DNA from: Rhizobium gallicum bv. gallicum R602sp
GTDB taxonomy: Bacteria; Pseudomonadota; Alphaproteobacteria; Rhizobiales; Rhizobiaceae
Assembly (NCBI RefSeq): GCF_000816845.1
Contig: NZ_CP006880.1
Location: 1,736,001-1,800,000 of the forward strand
DNA length: 64,000 nucleotides
Reading direction: 5' to 3'
Each line of letters begins with the position of its first letter. Position 1 is the stretch's first letter. Both the position numbers and the translations under genes were made by a program. The notes under the pieces were generated by a model, which did no database searches, was not told the origin of the DNA, and saw only the letters and a list, made by a program, of their open reading frames with translations. Below are positions 9,668 through 18,534 of this stretch, piece by piece.

Positions 9668-9810
9668 TGCCTTTGCCTCAGTGCGTTTTCGCGATCGTCG
9701 TCCGCTCCCTTGGCTTTGCGGCGACTATCGGCTGACAGGGAGCGGAGGTTTTTGTCGCTGGGCATGTAGCGCTTGCCCATGCCGGTATTCGTGAATTCCC
9801 GCCTGGCCAT
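9664..9810 (-). CDS. Small basic hypothetical protein
   Basis: A 48-residue, very polar protein starting MARREFTNTGMGKRYMPSDK and rich in Lys, Arg and Asp. The ATG at 9810 was chosen because the peptide from here on has protein-like composition, while the upstream extension does not. The TGA stop overlaps the ATG of the coiled-coil membrane protein (9664-9667). Such short charged proteins are common and unnamed in rhizobia. No domain is recognised. Confidence 0.5.
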   Translation of the reverse strand: MARREFTNTGMGKRYMPSDKNLRSLSADSRRKAKGADDDRENALRQRQ

Positions 9811-9994
9811 GGTGCGTCTCCTTGCTGTGCGTGGGGAACGCTTCAGGCCCCAAAAAGATGCATCGGCGGCGATCGGAGGCGCAGGTCGAACTGACGTGCA
9901 CAGAACCATAAGCCTCCTTCAACCCGAAACGGACGCAGTCAGGCATCAGGCGCCGCCATCCACGTCGGTTGGATGGGAAGCGTCCTCCGCCTGA

Positions 9995-10172
9995 CAAAAT
10001 CGCGGCGGCACACGTCCTGCGGATTGAACCTTGACGAGAGACCGCCACAGGCGTGGCGGGTCCTCGTCGCGAGCATTTGTCCAATTCTGAAAAGTCCGAT
10101 GACGACCCAGGCAAGCTGACCGCGCCCACGATGACGCAATCCGGCAACGATATCCGTGCCGACCGTTGACAT
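9995..10172 (-). pseudogene. Fragment of a TctA-type permease gene
   Basis: On the minus strand this stretch reads MSTVGTDIVAG, then VVIGLFRIGQMLAT and GLSSRFNPQDV. The intact TctA gene near the right end of the window reads FSTVGMDTVTG, VVIGLFGIGEILAT and GLSSRIDLRDV in the same order. Similarity is also plain at the DNA level: TTGACGAGAG and AAAAGTCCGATGACGACC recur in both. Only about 60 residues remain, with small deletions and no flanking permease sequence. It is a leftover of a second TctA copy. Confidence 0.7.
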
Positions 10173-10267
10173 AAAACGCACCGGCCACACGCAAAATCGT
10201 GCAAGGTTCGAGTATGTCCAGCCAATCTCATAACGCTAAAAGAACATGCGGAAGCCGTAGCCGGGCG

Positions 10268-10759
10268 CTAGCTTGCGTAGCTAGACCCGCTCCAGTTCTC
10301 TTTCACCGTTTCCATGGCGACATTCGTCGATGTGCTCGCCACAAACGGCAAGTTTGAAATCCGTTCGCCAAGTACGTGTCTATAGCGGCGTATGTCACGC
10401 GTCCTGATCTTGAGCAAATAATCAAAGCGTCCGGCAATCATGTGACATTCCTCGACTTCCTTGATCTTCTTGACTGCCGCATTGAAGGCGCGAAGCGCAT
10501 CTTCCTGAGTGTTTGAGAGTTTGACCTCCGCAAAGGCTATATGCTCCAGATTCAGTTTCGAGGGGTTGATGACGGCTTTGAACCCTTCAATGTAGCCGTC
10601 AACAATGAGCCGTTTAAATCGCAGCTGGCAAGGCGTCTTAGAAAGCCCGACGCGCGCCGCAAGATCGGTGATCGACATCCTTCCGTCGTCGGAGAGCGCT
10701 TCGAGAATCTTCCTGTCGAATAGGTCAAGTTCACTAATTTCATGCTCATCTTTAGTCAT
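10268..10759 (-). CDS. putR: Lrp/AsnC family regulator, probable PutR
   Basis: A 163-residue Lrp/AsnC regulator. The winged helix-turn-helix is near residues 12-60 (LDLFDRKILEALSDDGRMS and DLAARVGLSKTPCQLRFKRL) and the RAM ligand-binding domain at about 70-155. In alphaproteobacteria a member of this family, PutR, activates putA in response to proline, and putA is the next gene, divergently oriented. The ATG at 10759 gives MTKDEHEISELDLF with GGAG upstream; an ATG at 10792 is possible. Sensing of proline is inferred from family and position. Confidence 0.82.
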   Translation of the reverse strand: MTKDEHEISELDLFDRKILEALSDDGRMSITDLAARVGLSKTPCQLRFKRLIVDGYIEGFKAVINPSKLNLEHIAFAEVKLSNTQEDALRAFNAAVKKIKEVEECHMIAGRFDYLLKIRTRDIRRYRHVLGERISNLPFVASTSTNVAMETVKENWSGSSYAS

Positions 10760-11448
10760 TTCACACAGCTCCGCGCGCAACAATAAATCCATACAGGCTA
10801 TAAACCAGTAAAATCAAGTCTGAATGCCTTGATCGTGCGTGCTAGTGTGGATTGCTTGCTGAGGAGGAATGCCACCCTGACCAGCCCCGTTAGAATACAG
10901 GATCCGCAACCACAGAGATTCGTTTCTGAAGCGTGTCGAGACTTACATGGACCGCGCGCTCGCCTGCCTTCCCCTGCCGGAAGGTTTGTTGAACGCATCC
11001 AGGCGTACAATTCGACGTATGGCCTCGTTTCGGCACCCGACCGGGCGGGCGGAGTTTGATCCGACCCGATGCTTTCGTGATGCAAGTGGCATTATCTTGT
11101 CGTATTTTGAAGAAGTAATGAACGTGGTGCATATTCCATTCGGTCTCATGGAGCGTCGCAGCCGGGAACGCCGCAATTTTCAAAACACGCAGGCACTCGA
11201 AGAGATGACGGGCAAGAAGGTTCCCACCGACATCCGCGACGACTTCCCGAAGGGCGGCAGCGAGATCGTTCAGCTCCGCTTTCGCAAGGTTGAGGTTGTG
11301 CGCGGCGCTTACGACCGCACGGTGCCGCGCTGCACGCCTCTCCGGAGATCAAGGACTTCGGAACGGGCGCGCATGATACCCCTCCAACCGCATCACTGAC
11401 GCTTACAACGCAATCGGCATCCAACACAGCGAACTGAAAGGCACCAAA
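10760..11448. other. Long putR-putA intergenic region
   Basis: About 690 bases separate the two divergent genes, more than a simple shared promoter needs. The plus strand has an open frame from 11119 (MNVVHIPFGLMERRSRERRN) and the minus strand reads AHNLNLAKAELNDLAAALRE over the same DNA (about 11310-11250). Neither has a clear start with a ribosome-binding site or a family I recognise. It may hold a gene remnant plus the putA control region. I report no gene here. Confidence 0.35.
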
Positions 11449-14400
11449 ATGTCGAGCCAATCCGACAAAATCCACAAGGACAACACTTTGCCGAACCCGA
11501 TGCCTTTTTCGCTGTTTGCACCACCAATCAGAGCACAGACGCCCCTGCGACAGGCAATCACCGCAGCATATCGTCGTCCCGAGCCCGAATGCCTTCCTCC
11601 CCTCGTAGAAGCGGCACGGGCGCCTTCCTGGGCGAAGGCCGATGCGGCTAAGACCGCGCGCAGCCTCATCGAAGCCCTGCGTGCCAAGCACAAGGGTACC
11701 GGGGTCGAGGGGCTTGTGCATGAATATTCTCTCTCAAGCCAGGAGGGTGTCGCCCTCATGTGCCTTGCCGAAGCCCTGCTGCGCATCCCCGACGCTGAAA
11801 CCCGCGACGCATTGATCCGCGACAAGATCGCCGAGGGAGACTGGAAGTCGCATCTGGGCGGCACGAAGTCGATGTTTGTGAATGCCGCAACCTGGGGCCT
11901 TGTGGTCACCGGTAAACTGACGTCCACCGTCAACGACCGCAGCCTGGCTGCAGCGCTTACTCGTCTCATCGCGCGCGCCGGCGAGCCGGTGATCCGGCGT
12001 GGCGTCGATATGGCGATGCGCATGATGGGCGAACAGTTCGTCACCGGTGAGACGATCGACGAAGCACTGAAGCGCGCCCGGCCGCTCGAAGCCCGCGGCT
12101 TCCGCTACTCCTATGACATGCTCGGGGAAGCTGCCACAACTGCTGTAGATGCAGAACGCTATTATCGCGATTACGAGGCAGCGATCCATGCGATCGGCAA
12201 GGCCTCCAATGGCCGCGGCATATATGAAGGGCCTGGAATATCCATCAAGCTCTCGGCGCTTCATCCACGTTACGCCCGCGCTCAGGCAGACCGCGTGATG
12301 GGCGAATTGCTGCCGCGGGTAAAGCAGCTCGCGCTCCTGGCAAAGAAGTACGAGATCGGTCTCAACATCGACGCCGAGGAGGCCGACAGGCTCGAACTCT
12401 CTCTCGACCTACTCGAAGAATTGAGCCTCGACCAGGATCTCAGCGGCTGGAACGGTCTCGGTTTCGTGGTGCAGGCCTATGGCAAGCGCTCCCCCTTCGT
12501 CCTCGACTACATCATTGATCTTGCCCGCCGTTCCGGTCGCCGGATGATGGTGCGGCTGGTCAAGGGCGCCTATTGGGATGCCGAAATCAAACGCGCACAG
12601 CTCGACGGCCTTGAAGACTTTCCCGTCTTCACCCGCAAGGTTCATACCGACGTTTCCTATATTGCCTGTGCGCGCAAGCTGCTCGCTGCCGTCGATTTAG
12701 TCTTCCCTCAGTTTGCCACTCACAACGCGCAAACGCTTGCGATGATATATCATCTGGCCGGTCCGGAATTTCAGGTTGGAAAATACGAGTTCCAATGCCT
12801 GCACGGCATGGGCGAACCGCTCTATGACGAGGTCGTCGGCAAGGCCAAGCTTAATCGACCGTGCCGCATCTATGCGCCAGTCGGCACGCATGAGACCTTG
12901 CTCGCCTATCTCGTCCGCCGCCTTCTCGAAAATGGCGCAAACTCATCGTTCGTAAACCGCATCTCTGATCCAAACATCTCGGTCGATGAGCTTGTTGCAG
13001 ATCCTGTGGACGTCGTCGAAGCCATGCCCGTGGTCGGCATGCCGCATGACCAGATCGCACTTCCGGCTGCGCTTTTCGGAAAGGACCGGCTCAATTCGAA
13101 GGGGATTGACCTTTCGAATGAAGCAGCCTTGTCGGAGCTTTCCGCTAATCTCGCCGCCACCCTTTCCCGATACTTCCATGCCATGCCGTTACTCGCCGAC
13201 GGCTCGCAGGACGGTGAGACACGGCCGATTGCCAATCCGGCCGATCACTCCGATATCGTGGGTCACGTTACGGAGCTCAAGGTTGACGATGCGCCCAGAG
13301 TTGCACGTATGGCTGCCGATGGTGTCGCAGAATGGGCTGCGTTGTCGCCTCGTGAGCGAGCAGCCTGCCTTGATAGAGCCGCCGACATAATGCAGGCCCG
13401 CATCGAGATACTGATGGCCATCGCCATGCGAGAAGCAGGCAAGTCAGCCGCCAACGCGGTCGGCGAAGTCCGCGAAGCGATCGACTTCCTGCGCTATTAT
13501 GCCGACCAGGCACGCAAGACGCTCGGTCCAGCGCATGCACCGCTCGGCGCGATCGTCTGCATCAGCCCCTGGAACTTCCCGCTGGCGATCTTCACGGGTC
13601 AGGTGGCGGCCGCCCTTGTGGCCGGCAATTCGGTGATGGCGAAACCCGCTGGCGTCACCCCGATCATCGCTTATGAAAGCGTGAAAATCCTGCATGAAGC
13701 CGGCGTGCCGCGTGGCGCGCTGCAGTTCGTGCCCGGCAGCGGCCGTCTCGGAGCTGCACTGGTGGCGGCCCCGGAAACGGCAGGGGTCATGTTTACCGGC
13801 TCGACCGAGGTCGCCCGTCAAATCCAGGCCCAGCTAAGTGAGTGCCTCTCGCCGGCCGGAAAACCAATACCCTTGATTGCGGAAACGGGCGGACAAAATG
13901 GGATGATCGTGGATTCCTCGGCGCTCGCCGAGCAGGTTGTTGCCGACGTGATTGCCTCCGCCTTCGACAGCGCCGGCCAGCGTTGCTCGGCTTTGCGGGT
14001 GCTTTGCCTCCAGGATGACGTCGCCGACAGGACGCTCGCCATGTTGAAGGGGGCGTTGAAGGAGCTCAGGATCGGACGCACCGACCGGCTCAACATCGAC
14101 GTCGGACCGGTGATTTCCGAACAGGCAAAGGCCGAGATCGACCAGCACATCGAACGGATGCGCTCGCTGGGCTGCAAGGTGGAGCAATTGCCGCTTCCCG
14201 ACACTGCGGCTCTTGGCACCTTCGTTCCGCCGACGATCATCGAACTGAAGCAGATGTCGGACCTGACGCGCGAAGTGTTCGGACCTGTGCTGCATGTCAT
14301 CCGCTATCGCCGCGAAGATCTCGATCGCTTGATCGACGATATCAACAATTCCGGTTACGGCCTCACTTTCGGGCTCCATACGCGACTGGACGAGACAATC

Positions 14401-15156
14401 GAGCACGTCACGGGACGGGTGAAAGCGGGCAATCTCTACGTCAACCGCAACATCATCGGCGCGGTGGTCGGCGTCCAGCCCTTCGGCGGGCGGGGTTTGT
14501 CCGGCACGGGACCCAAGGCAGGCGGGCCCCTCTACATCGGCCGTCTCGTACAGCGCGCGCCCGTCCCCCCGCAACACAGTTCGGTCCATACCGACCCTGC
14601 CCTTCGCGATTTCGCATCCTGGCTGGGCCGGAAAGGCCACAACGCCGAAGCCGAAGCAGCGCGCGAGCTTGCCGCGATTTCCGCGCTCGGGCTCGAAAAG
14701 GAACTGGCGGGACCTGTGGGCGAACGAAACCTCTATGCCCTTCATCCAAGGGGGAGGATCCTCCTTGCGCCGGTAACCGCAAAGGGCCTCTTCCGTCAGC
14801 TTGCGGCGGCATTGGCCACCGGAAACCAGATGGTGATCGATCGTGCGTCGAACCTTGAGATCGCCCTCACCGCGCTTCCAGCGTCCGTTTTGGCTAGGAT
14901 CTCCTGGAGTTCGAACTGGGAATCCGACGGTCCATTCTCCGGCGCCCTGGTCGAAGGGGATGTGGAACGCACAGGCTCTATCAACAAAAGGATTGCGGCC
15001 TTGAAGGGGCCTCTTGTCCTCGTTCAGTCGGCCACGACCGATGAACTTGCAAAAGATCACGAGGCATATTGCCTCAATTGGCTGCTGGAAGAGGTTTCGA
15101 TTTCGATCAACACGGCTGCGGCCGGCGGCAATGCAAGCCTCATGACGATTGGCTGA
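11449..15156 (+). CDS. putA: Bifunctional proline dehydrogenase / P5C dehydrogenase PutA
   Basis: PutA oxidises L-proline to glutamate in two steps with channelling: FAD-dependent proline dehydrogenase, then NAD-dependent P5C (glutamate semialdehyde) dehydrogenase. In this 1235-residue protein the PRODH barrel spans about 180-480 (RLVKGAYWDAEIKRAQ near 365-380). The aldehyde dehydrogenase half is at about 560-1010, with Glu812 (AETGGQNG) and catalytic Cys846 (AGQRCSALR). A C-terminal domain without catalytic motifs covers the rest. The N-terminal ribbon-helix-helix repressor domain of enterobacterial PutA is absent, consistent with outside control by the divergent Lrp-type gene. It is the expected sink for proline made by betaine demethylation elsewhere in the window. 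Confidence 0.97.
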   Translation: MSSQSDKIHKDNTLPNPMPFSLFAPPIRAQTPLRQAITAAYRRPEPECLPPLVEAARAPSWAKADAAKTARSLIEALRAKHKGTGVEGLVHEYSLSSQEGVALMCLAEALLRIPDAETRDALIRDKIAEGDWKSHLGGTKSMFVNAATWGLVVTGKLTSTVNDRSLAAALTRLIARAGEPVIRRGVDMAMRMMGEQFVTGETIDEALKRARPLEARGFRYSYDMLGEAATTAVDAERYYRDYEAAIHAIGKASNGRGIYEGPGISIKLSALHPRYARAQADRVMGELLPRVKQLALLAKKYEIGLNIDAEEADRLELSLDLLEELSLDQDLSGWNGLGFVVQAYGKRSPFVLDYIIDLARRSGRRMMVRLVKGAYWDAEIKRAQLDGLEDFPVFTRKVHTDVSYIACARKLLAAVDLVFPQFATHNAQTLAMIYHLAGPEFQVGKYEFQCLHGMGEPLYDEVVGKAKLNRPCRIYAPVGTHETLLAYLVRRLLENGANSSFVNRISDPNISVDELVADPVDVVEAMPVVGMPHDQIALPAALFGKDRLNSKGIDLSNEAALSELSANLAATLSRYFHAMPLLADGSQDGETRPIANPADHSDIVGHVTELKVDDAPRVARMAADGVAEWAALSPRERAACLDRAADIMQARIEILMAIAMREAGKSAANAVGEVREAIDFLRYYADQARKTLGPAHAPLGAIVCISPWNFPLAIFTGQVAAALVAGNSVMAKPAGVTPIIAYESVKILHEAGVPRGALQFVPGSGRLGAALVAAPETAGVMFTGSTEVARQIQAQLSECLSPAGKPIPLIAETGGQNGMIVDSSALAEQVVADVIASAFDSAGQRCSALRVLCLQDDVADRTLAMLKGALKELRIGRTDRLNIDVGPVISEQAKAEIDQHIERMRSLGCKVEQLPLPDTAALGTFVPPTIIELKQMSDLTREVFGPVLHVIRYRREDLDRLIDDINNSGYGLTFGLHTRLDETIEHVTGRVKAGNLYVNRNIIGAVVGVQPFGGRGLSGTGPKAGGPLYIGRLVQRAPVPPQHSSVHTDPALRDFASWLGRKGHNAEAEAARELAAISALGLEKELAGPVGERNLYALHPRGRILLAPVTAKGLFRQLAAALATGNQMVIDRASNLEIALTALPASVLARISWSSNWESDGPFSGALVEGDVERTGSINKRIAALKGPLVLVQSATTDELAKDHEAYCLNWLLEEVSISINTAAAGGNASLMTIG

Positions 15157-15235
15157 CACGGGGAAGTGCCGCGCATGTCCGGATCAGACCGCGCGGCCGC
15201 TTCCGCCACCGCAATTTTGAAAGTTGAGAACGACC

Positions 15236-15427
15236 ATGCCCACGGAACCGAAATCCGAAGAAAGTTCTGAGGAACTTCCGGAGCATTACCGCCCTATCGC
15301 ACTGAGGGCGGTATTGGCAGCATGCGCGGTAAAAGGCGAGCACAAGAAGCCGGCGGCAGTTCAAGATCTTGAAATATTAGGGGTCTTGCCCGAAGGCTTT
15401 CACATGCCACACGATCTCGAGAGCTGA
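15236..15427 (+). CDS. Small hypothetical protein downstream of putA
   Basis: A 63-residue acidic peptide starting MPTEPKSEESSEELPEHYRP and containing RAVLAACAVKGEHKK. It lies 79 bases after putA in the same direction. An upstream in-frame TTG at 15224 is possible. I do not recognise a family, but the regular codon usage and amphipathic middle helix make it plausible as a real small gene co-transcribed with putA. Confidence 0.45.
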   Translation: MPTEPKSEESSEELPEHYRPIALRAVLAACAVKGEHKKPAAVQDLEILGVLPEGFHMPHDLES

Positions 15428-15527
15428 GGGTCTTCCCACGGCTTTCTCCTGACGGCCGGCCAATGGCTCAACTTGCGTTGGCCTGCGCGGTCCGAAAAGC
15501 GCCATTTAGCGGCGGCTCGTCTATGTG

Positions 15528-16493
15528 CTACCGGTCCGGTTCGCAGTCGCGTGCTTCATGTTTCAGCCATTCGACAAACTGTGCGACGCGAGCATTCTTG
15601 GCGCTTCGCGACGGCTCAATGACGAAATAGCCGTTTCGCGTTGCGATCGAATCCTCGGTCAGCCTGACCAGGGCCTTCTGATCCAACAGGTTTTGGACAA
15701 GACGCTTCCACCCCAACGCGATGCCCTGCCCGTTCAAGGCTGCGTAGATGGCTTCCGTATAAAAGCTGCATCGCAATCCCGACGGCCGCCTTGGGGCTCG
15801 GATTGCAAAGGCGGCGAACCACTCGTCCCATCCTGTCCAGCTTGGATCTTCAGTATCAGAGCTGATGAGAGGATGCCGGGTTAGGTCGTGCAGGTCTGCA
15901 AACCCCTCCAGCTTCGCCTGGTAGTGCGGGCTGCAGACTGGGAAAATCTCGTCCTCGAAGAGAAGCTCGGCTCTACCGTCTGACCACATCCCATTTCCGT
16001 AGCGGATCGCCAAATCGACATCGCCTCCATCGAGGCTTACAGCATTGTCCTGAGAGATGATCCGTAGCGGGATCTCAGGGTGCTTTCTGGAAAATGAGGC
16101 GATCTTCGGCAAAAGCCAGAAATGGGAGAAGGCGACGCTGGCCGAGATTGTAAGGCCTTCGTGGCTCTCGTCCCTTTTTATCTCCGCGATTGTGTCGGCC
16201 ATGAGGTTAAAGGCCGTTGTTGCAGCCGCAGAGAGCAAGCGACCTTTGTCTGTGGCTTCGATCTTTCGATGCAGGCGCCGGAAGAGCGGAAAGCCAAGGC
16301 TTTCTTCCAGCAGATGGATCTGACGGCTGACGGCTGCTTGCGTGACGCCCAATTCGCGCGCCGCCTTCGTGAAGCTCCCTACCCGGGCAACAGCCTCAAA
16401 TGCTGTCAATCCGGTCAAAGGCGGAAGCTTTCTTCGCAAACTGACCAAGGCAGCCCGACCTCCGATGAACTTGTCCGCCTGTCTTGCTAGCAT
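15528..16493 (-). CDS. LysR family regulator, GcvA-like
   Basis: A GcvA-type LysR regulator. RRKLPPLTGLTAFEAVARVG opens the DNA-binding domain, GVTQAAVSRQIHLLEESLG is the helix-turn-helix, and FPLFRRLHRKI the wing. The effector domain ends near EWLKHEARDCEPDR. I list the ATG at 16493, but a TTG at 16448 is preceded by a good GGAGGT and gives 306 residues, closer to the family norm; the ATG lacks an obvious ribosome-binding site. GcvA-like proteins regulate amino-acid or beta-lactamase genes. No divergent target adjoins, so the target is unknown. Confidence 0.85.
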   Translation of the reverse strand: MLARQADKFIGGRAALVSLRRKLPPLTGLTAFEAVARVGSFTKAARELGVTQAAVSRQIHLLEESLGFPLFRRLHRKIEATDKGRLLSAAATTAFNLMADTIAEIKRDESHEGLTISASVAFSHFWLLPKIASFSRKHPEIPLRIISQDNAVSLDGGDVDLAIRYGNGMWSDGRAELLFEDEIFPVCSPHYQAKLEGFADLHDLTRHPLISSDTEDPSWTGWDEWFAAFAIRAPRRPSGLRCSFYTEAIYAALNGQGIALGWKRLVQNLLDQKALVRLTEDSIATRNGYFVIEPSRSAKNARVAQFVEWLKHEARDCEPDR

Positions 16494-16702
16494 TACATTG
16501 ATTATGTCAAGTAACGTTGAAAACCTCGCGGCAGAAGCCGTTTTTCGGGGTTCACCGCGATTAAAACATGACCCCTGATTATGGCACGGTGTGAGAGCTC
16601 GAAGCGCGGCAGCAGCTGTTGAAAAGCCTTTCTCGCACCTTTCGCCTAAGCAGCTCATATAAAAGCGCTGACCTCTTGCCGTGGCGGCGGCGGTTGTAAG
16701 CC

Positions 16703-17437
16703 TTAAAGAAGCACGCTGTCGCCCACGCTCAAAGTGCCCCTATGACCGGGCCGGCAATAGACGCCCATATTCCGGTTGCCATGCCGCATGACATTCCTGA
16801 GTATTTCGGGATCATTCTCAAGGCCCTCCTGAGCGATAATTGTAAATCCACATCGTTTTGTCGGGGCAACGATGGCGCTTGGGACGGCTCCCAGGTGGAG
16901 CGGACACCCCACCCAGTCCAGCTCGGCAAAGCCTTTGATGTCGGCGTCAGATTTCACGAATATATTGGGCCTGAATCTGCGTCGGTCCGGATCGCCGTCG
17001 GGATCGATGGACTTGAGGTGTTCCACAGAAGCGCTCGTCAGCAGATGGAGTGGCGCGACGTCATATCGATTGACGGCAAGATCCGTTTCAGCCGTAGCGT
17101 TTGCGGAACATTGATACGGTCTCACAGCCACTTCGAAACCGAAGAATGCCGACAAAAGATGGGCGAGATACGGTGCACCGGTCGCAAGCCAATCTTCGTC
17201 CGGCACTTGGATTTCCACTTCACCGGCAGCCGTCGTTCTGGATTTGACGAATGCGGCTTTATGCCAACGCTGATCGCGTTCGGGATGTGCAACAATTCCC
17301 GTCGCTACCTCCACAAGGGCAAAGCGTCGATCACCGATCAATCCGTCGATGGAAACCTCTGCATGATCCAGCCGCTCTCCTGCGACTGAACTTACCGGAT
17401 AGCGCCAAAGTTCACTGATCTTTCCTATTTGGCGCAC
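16703..17437 (-). CDS. MOSC domain protein
   Basis: This 244-residue protein has an N-terminal MOSC beta-barrel (ISELWRYPVSSVAGERL, 7-24) followed by the MOSC domain (about 110-240) containing the conserved Cys in PTKRCGF. MOSC proteins bind molybdenum cofactor or carry sulfur, and some (YiiM/YcbX, mARC) reduce N-hydroxylated compounds, often with a separate electron-transfer partner. It starts at GTG 17437, two bases after the stop of the GlxA-like regulator, so it is the last gene of the long betaine operon. A role in processing an N-oxidised amine is possible but unproven. Confidence 0.85.
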   Translation of the reverse strand: MRQIGKISELWRYPVSSVAGERLDHAEVSIDGLIGDRRFALVEVATGIVAHPERDQRWHKAAFVKSRTTAAGEVEIQVPDEDWLATGAPYLAHLLSAFFGFEVAVRPYQCSANATAETDLAVNRYDVAPLHLLTSASVEHLKSIDPDGDPDRRRFRPNIFVKSDADIKGFAELDWVGCPLHLGAVPSAIVAPTKRCGFTIIAQEGLENDPEILRNVMRHGNRNMGVYCRPGHRGTLSVGDSVLL

Positions 17438-17439
17438 GT

Positions 17440-18453
17440 TTAGTGAACTCCCACGGTCGTCGCGCGAAGCTGAGAGGGAGTCTGTCCGAATATGCGCTTG
17501 AACGTTCTGGTGAAATGCGACGCGTTTTCGAAGCCGACGTCGAGGGCGATCTCGATCATCGGCAGTCTTGAATGGGCCAGCAGAGACTTTGCACGCTCCA
17601 TGCGCACACGGGTATAGGCCTGGGCTGGCGACATTCCGGTCTTCTCAAGGAATACGCGCTCGAGTTGGCGCCGCGACAGTCCCACCGACGCCGCCAGCGC
17701 CGGGATCGAGATCCCGTCTTCCAGATGCTGTTCCATCGTGATCATCGCGGCCTTCACGCGTGCATCGTCATAGTTCTCATGGAGCGGCCGGCGGGGCTGC
17801 ACATCTGCAGGAGACCGCGCCCTTTCGATCTGCAGAACCTCCAAGGCGTTTCGCTCCGCCTCCCGGCTGATGTAGCGCCGCACGAGCAAGGCGGCCATGT
17901 CGGCGGCGCTACTTCCGCCTGCGCAAGATCCGCGCTGGCGATCGAGATTGAAAAGCCGATCCGACCGCACCGGAAGATCGGGAAAACTCTCCCGGAAACT
18001 CTTGGCATGCAGCCAGCTTACGCACGTCTCGTGACGTGTCATCAGTCCGGCGTCCGCAAGAATGAACGTACCGGTGCAAAGCCCAATCAGCGGCACCTTT
18101 TGGACGGAGGCCCGCTTCAGGAAGGCAATCGTGTCCTGGTCAACAGGCCGTTCCACGCAAAGCAGCCCGCCAACCACGACGATGTAGTCGAAACGGGACG
18201 GATCGACGAAGTCCGACGTGGGAGCGACCTGGACACCGCAGCTCGATGTAATCAGATGTCTGGTACTTCCCAGGACCTGCCAGTCGGCAAGGACCCTCCC
18301 GGAACGATCAGCTTCGTCACTCGCCAGGCGCAGGGTATCGATGAACAGCGCAAAGGCCGAAAGCGTAAACGATCGAGCCAGAACGAAGCCCACCTTCAGA
18401 CGCTTAGCTGGCTCGGTAGCATCGCAGGATCGGCAATCTTCTGGTCGCATCAT
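17440..18453 (-). CDS. GlxA/GbdR-type AraC family regulator
   Basis: A 337-residue activator with a DJ-1/PfpI-like sensor domain (about 20-190, nucleophile-elbow-like LIGLCTGTFILADAGLM) and a C-terminal AraC DNA-binding domain (two HTH motifs, about 230-330, ending FKRIFGQTPSQLRA). This architecture is that of GbdR, CdhR and SouR, which sense glycine betaine, carnitine or sarcosine in pseudomonads. Its place behind a betaine ABC transporter fits such a role. The ATG at 18453 follows AAGGAGAC; the frame stays open to 18531 without support. The ligand is inferred to be a methylated amine. Confidence 0.88.
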   Translation of the reverse strand: MMRPEDCRSCDATEPAKRLKVGFVLARSFTLSAFALFIDTLRLASDEADRSGRVLADWQVLGSTRHLITSSCGVQVAPTSDFVDPSRFDYIVVVGGLLCVERPVDQDTIAFLKRASVQKVPLIGLCTGTFILADAGLMTRHETCVSWLHAKSFRESFPDLPVRSDRLFNLDRQRGSCAGGSSAADMAALLVRRYISREAERNALEVLQIERARSPADVQPRRPLHENYDDARVKAAMITMEQHLEDGISIPALAASVGLSRRQLERVFLEKTGMSPAQAYTRVRMERAKSLLAHSRLPMIEIALDVGFENASHFTRTFKRIFGQTPSQLRATTVGVH

Positions 18454-18534
18454 CTTGTCTCCTTGGTACAGTTGCTCGCTGGAACAGACGTTCATTCGAT
18501 CCGAAAACCGCGAGCAAGCGGCGTGCATCAATCC

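Noticed and set aside
13834..15159. 441-codon open frame opposite the end of putA
   Set aside because: Antisense to conserved PutA sequence; no domain, no ribosome-binding site, composition typical of a shadow frame.
15157..16702. Search for a class C beta-lactamase regulator pair with the GcvA/AmpR-like LysR
   Set aside because: AmpR is normally divergent and adjacent to ampC; here the two are about 18 kb apart, so I do not call it AmpR.
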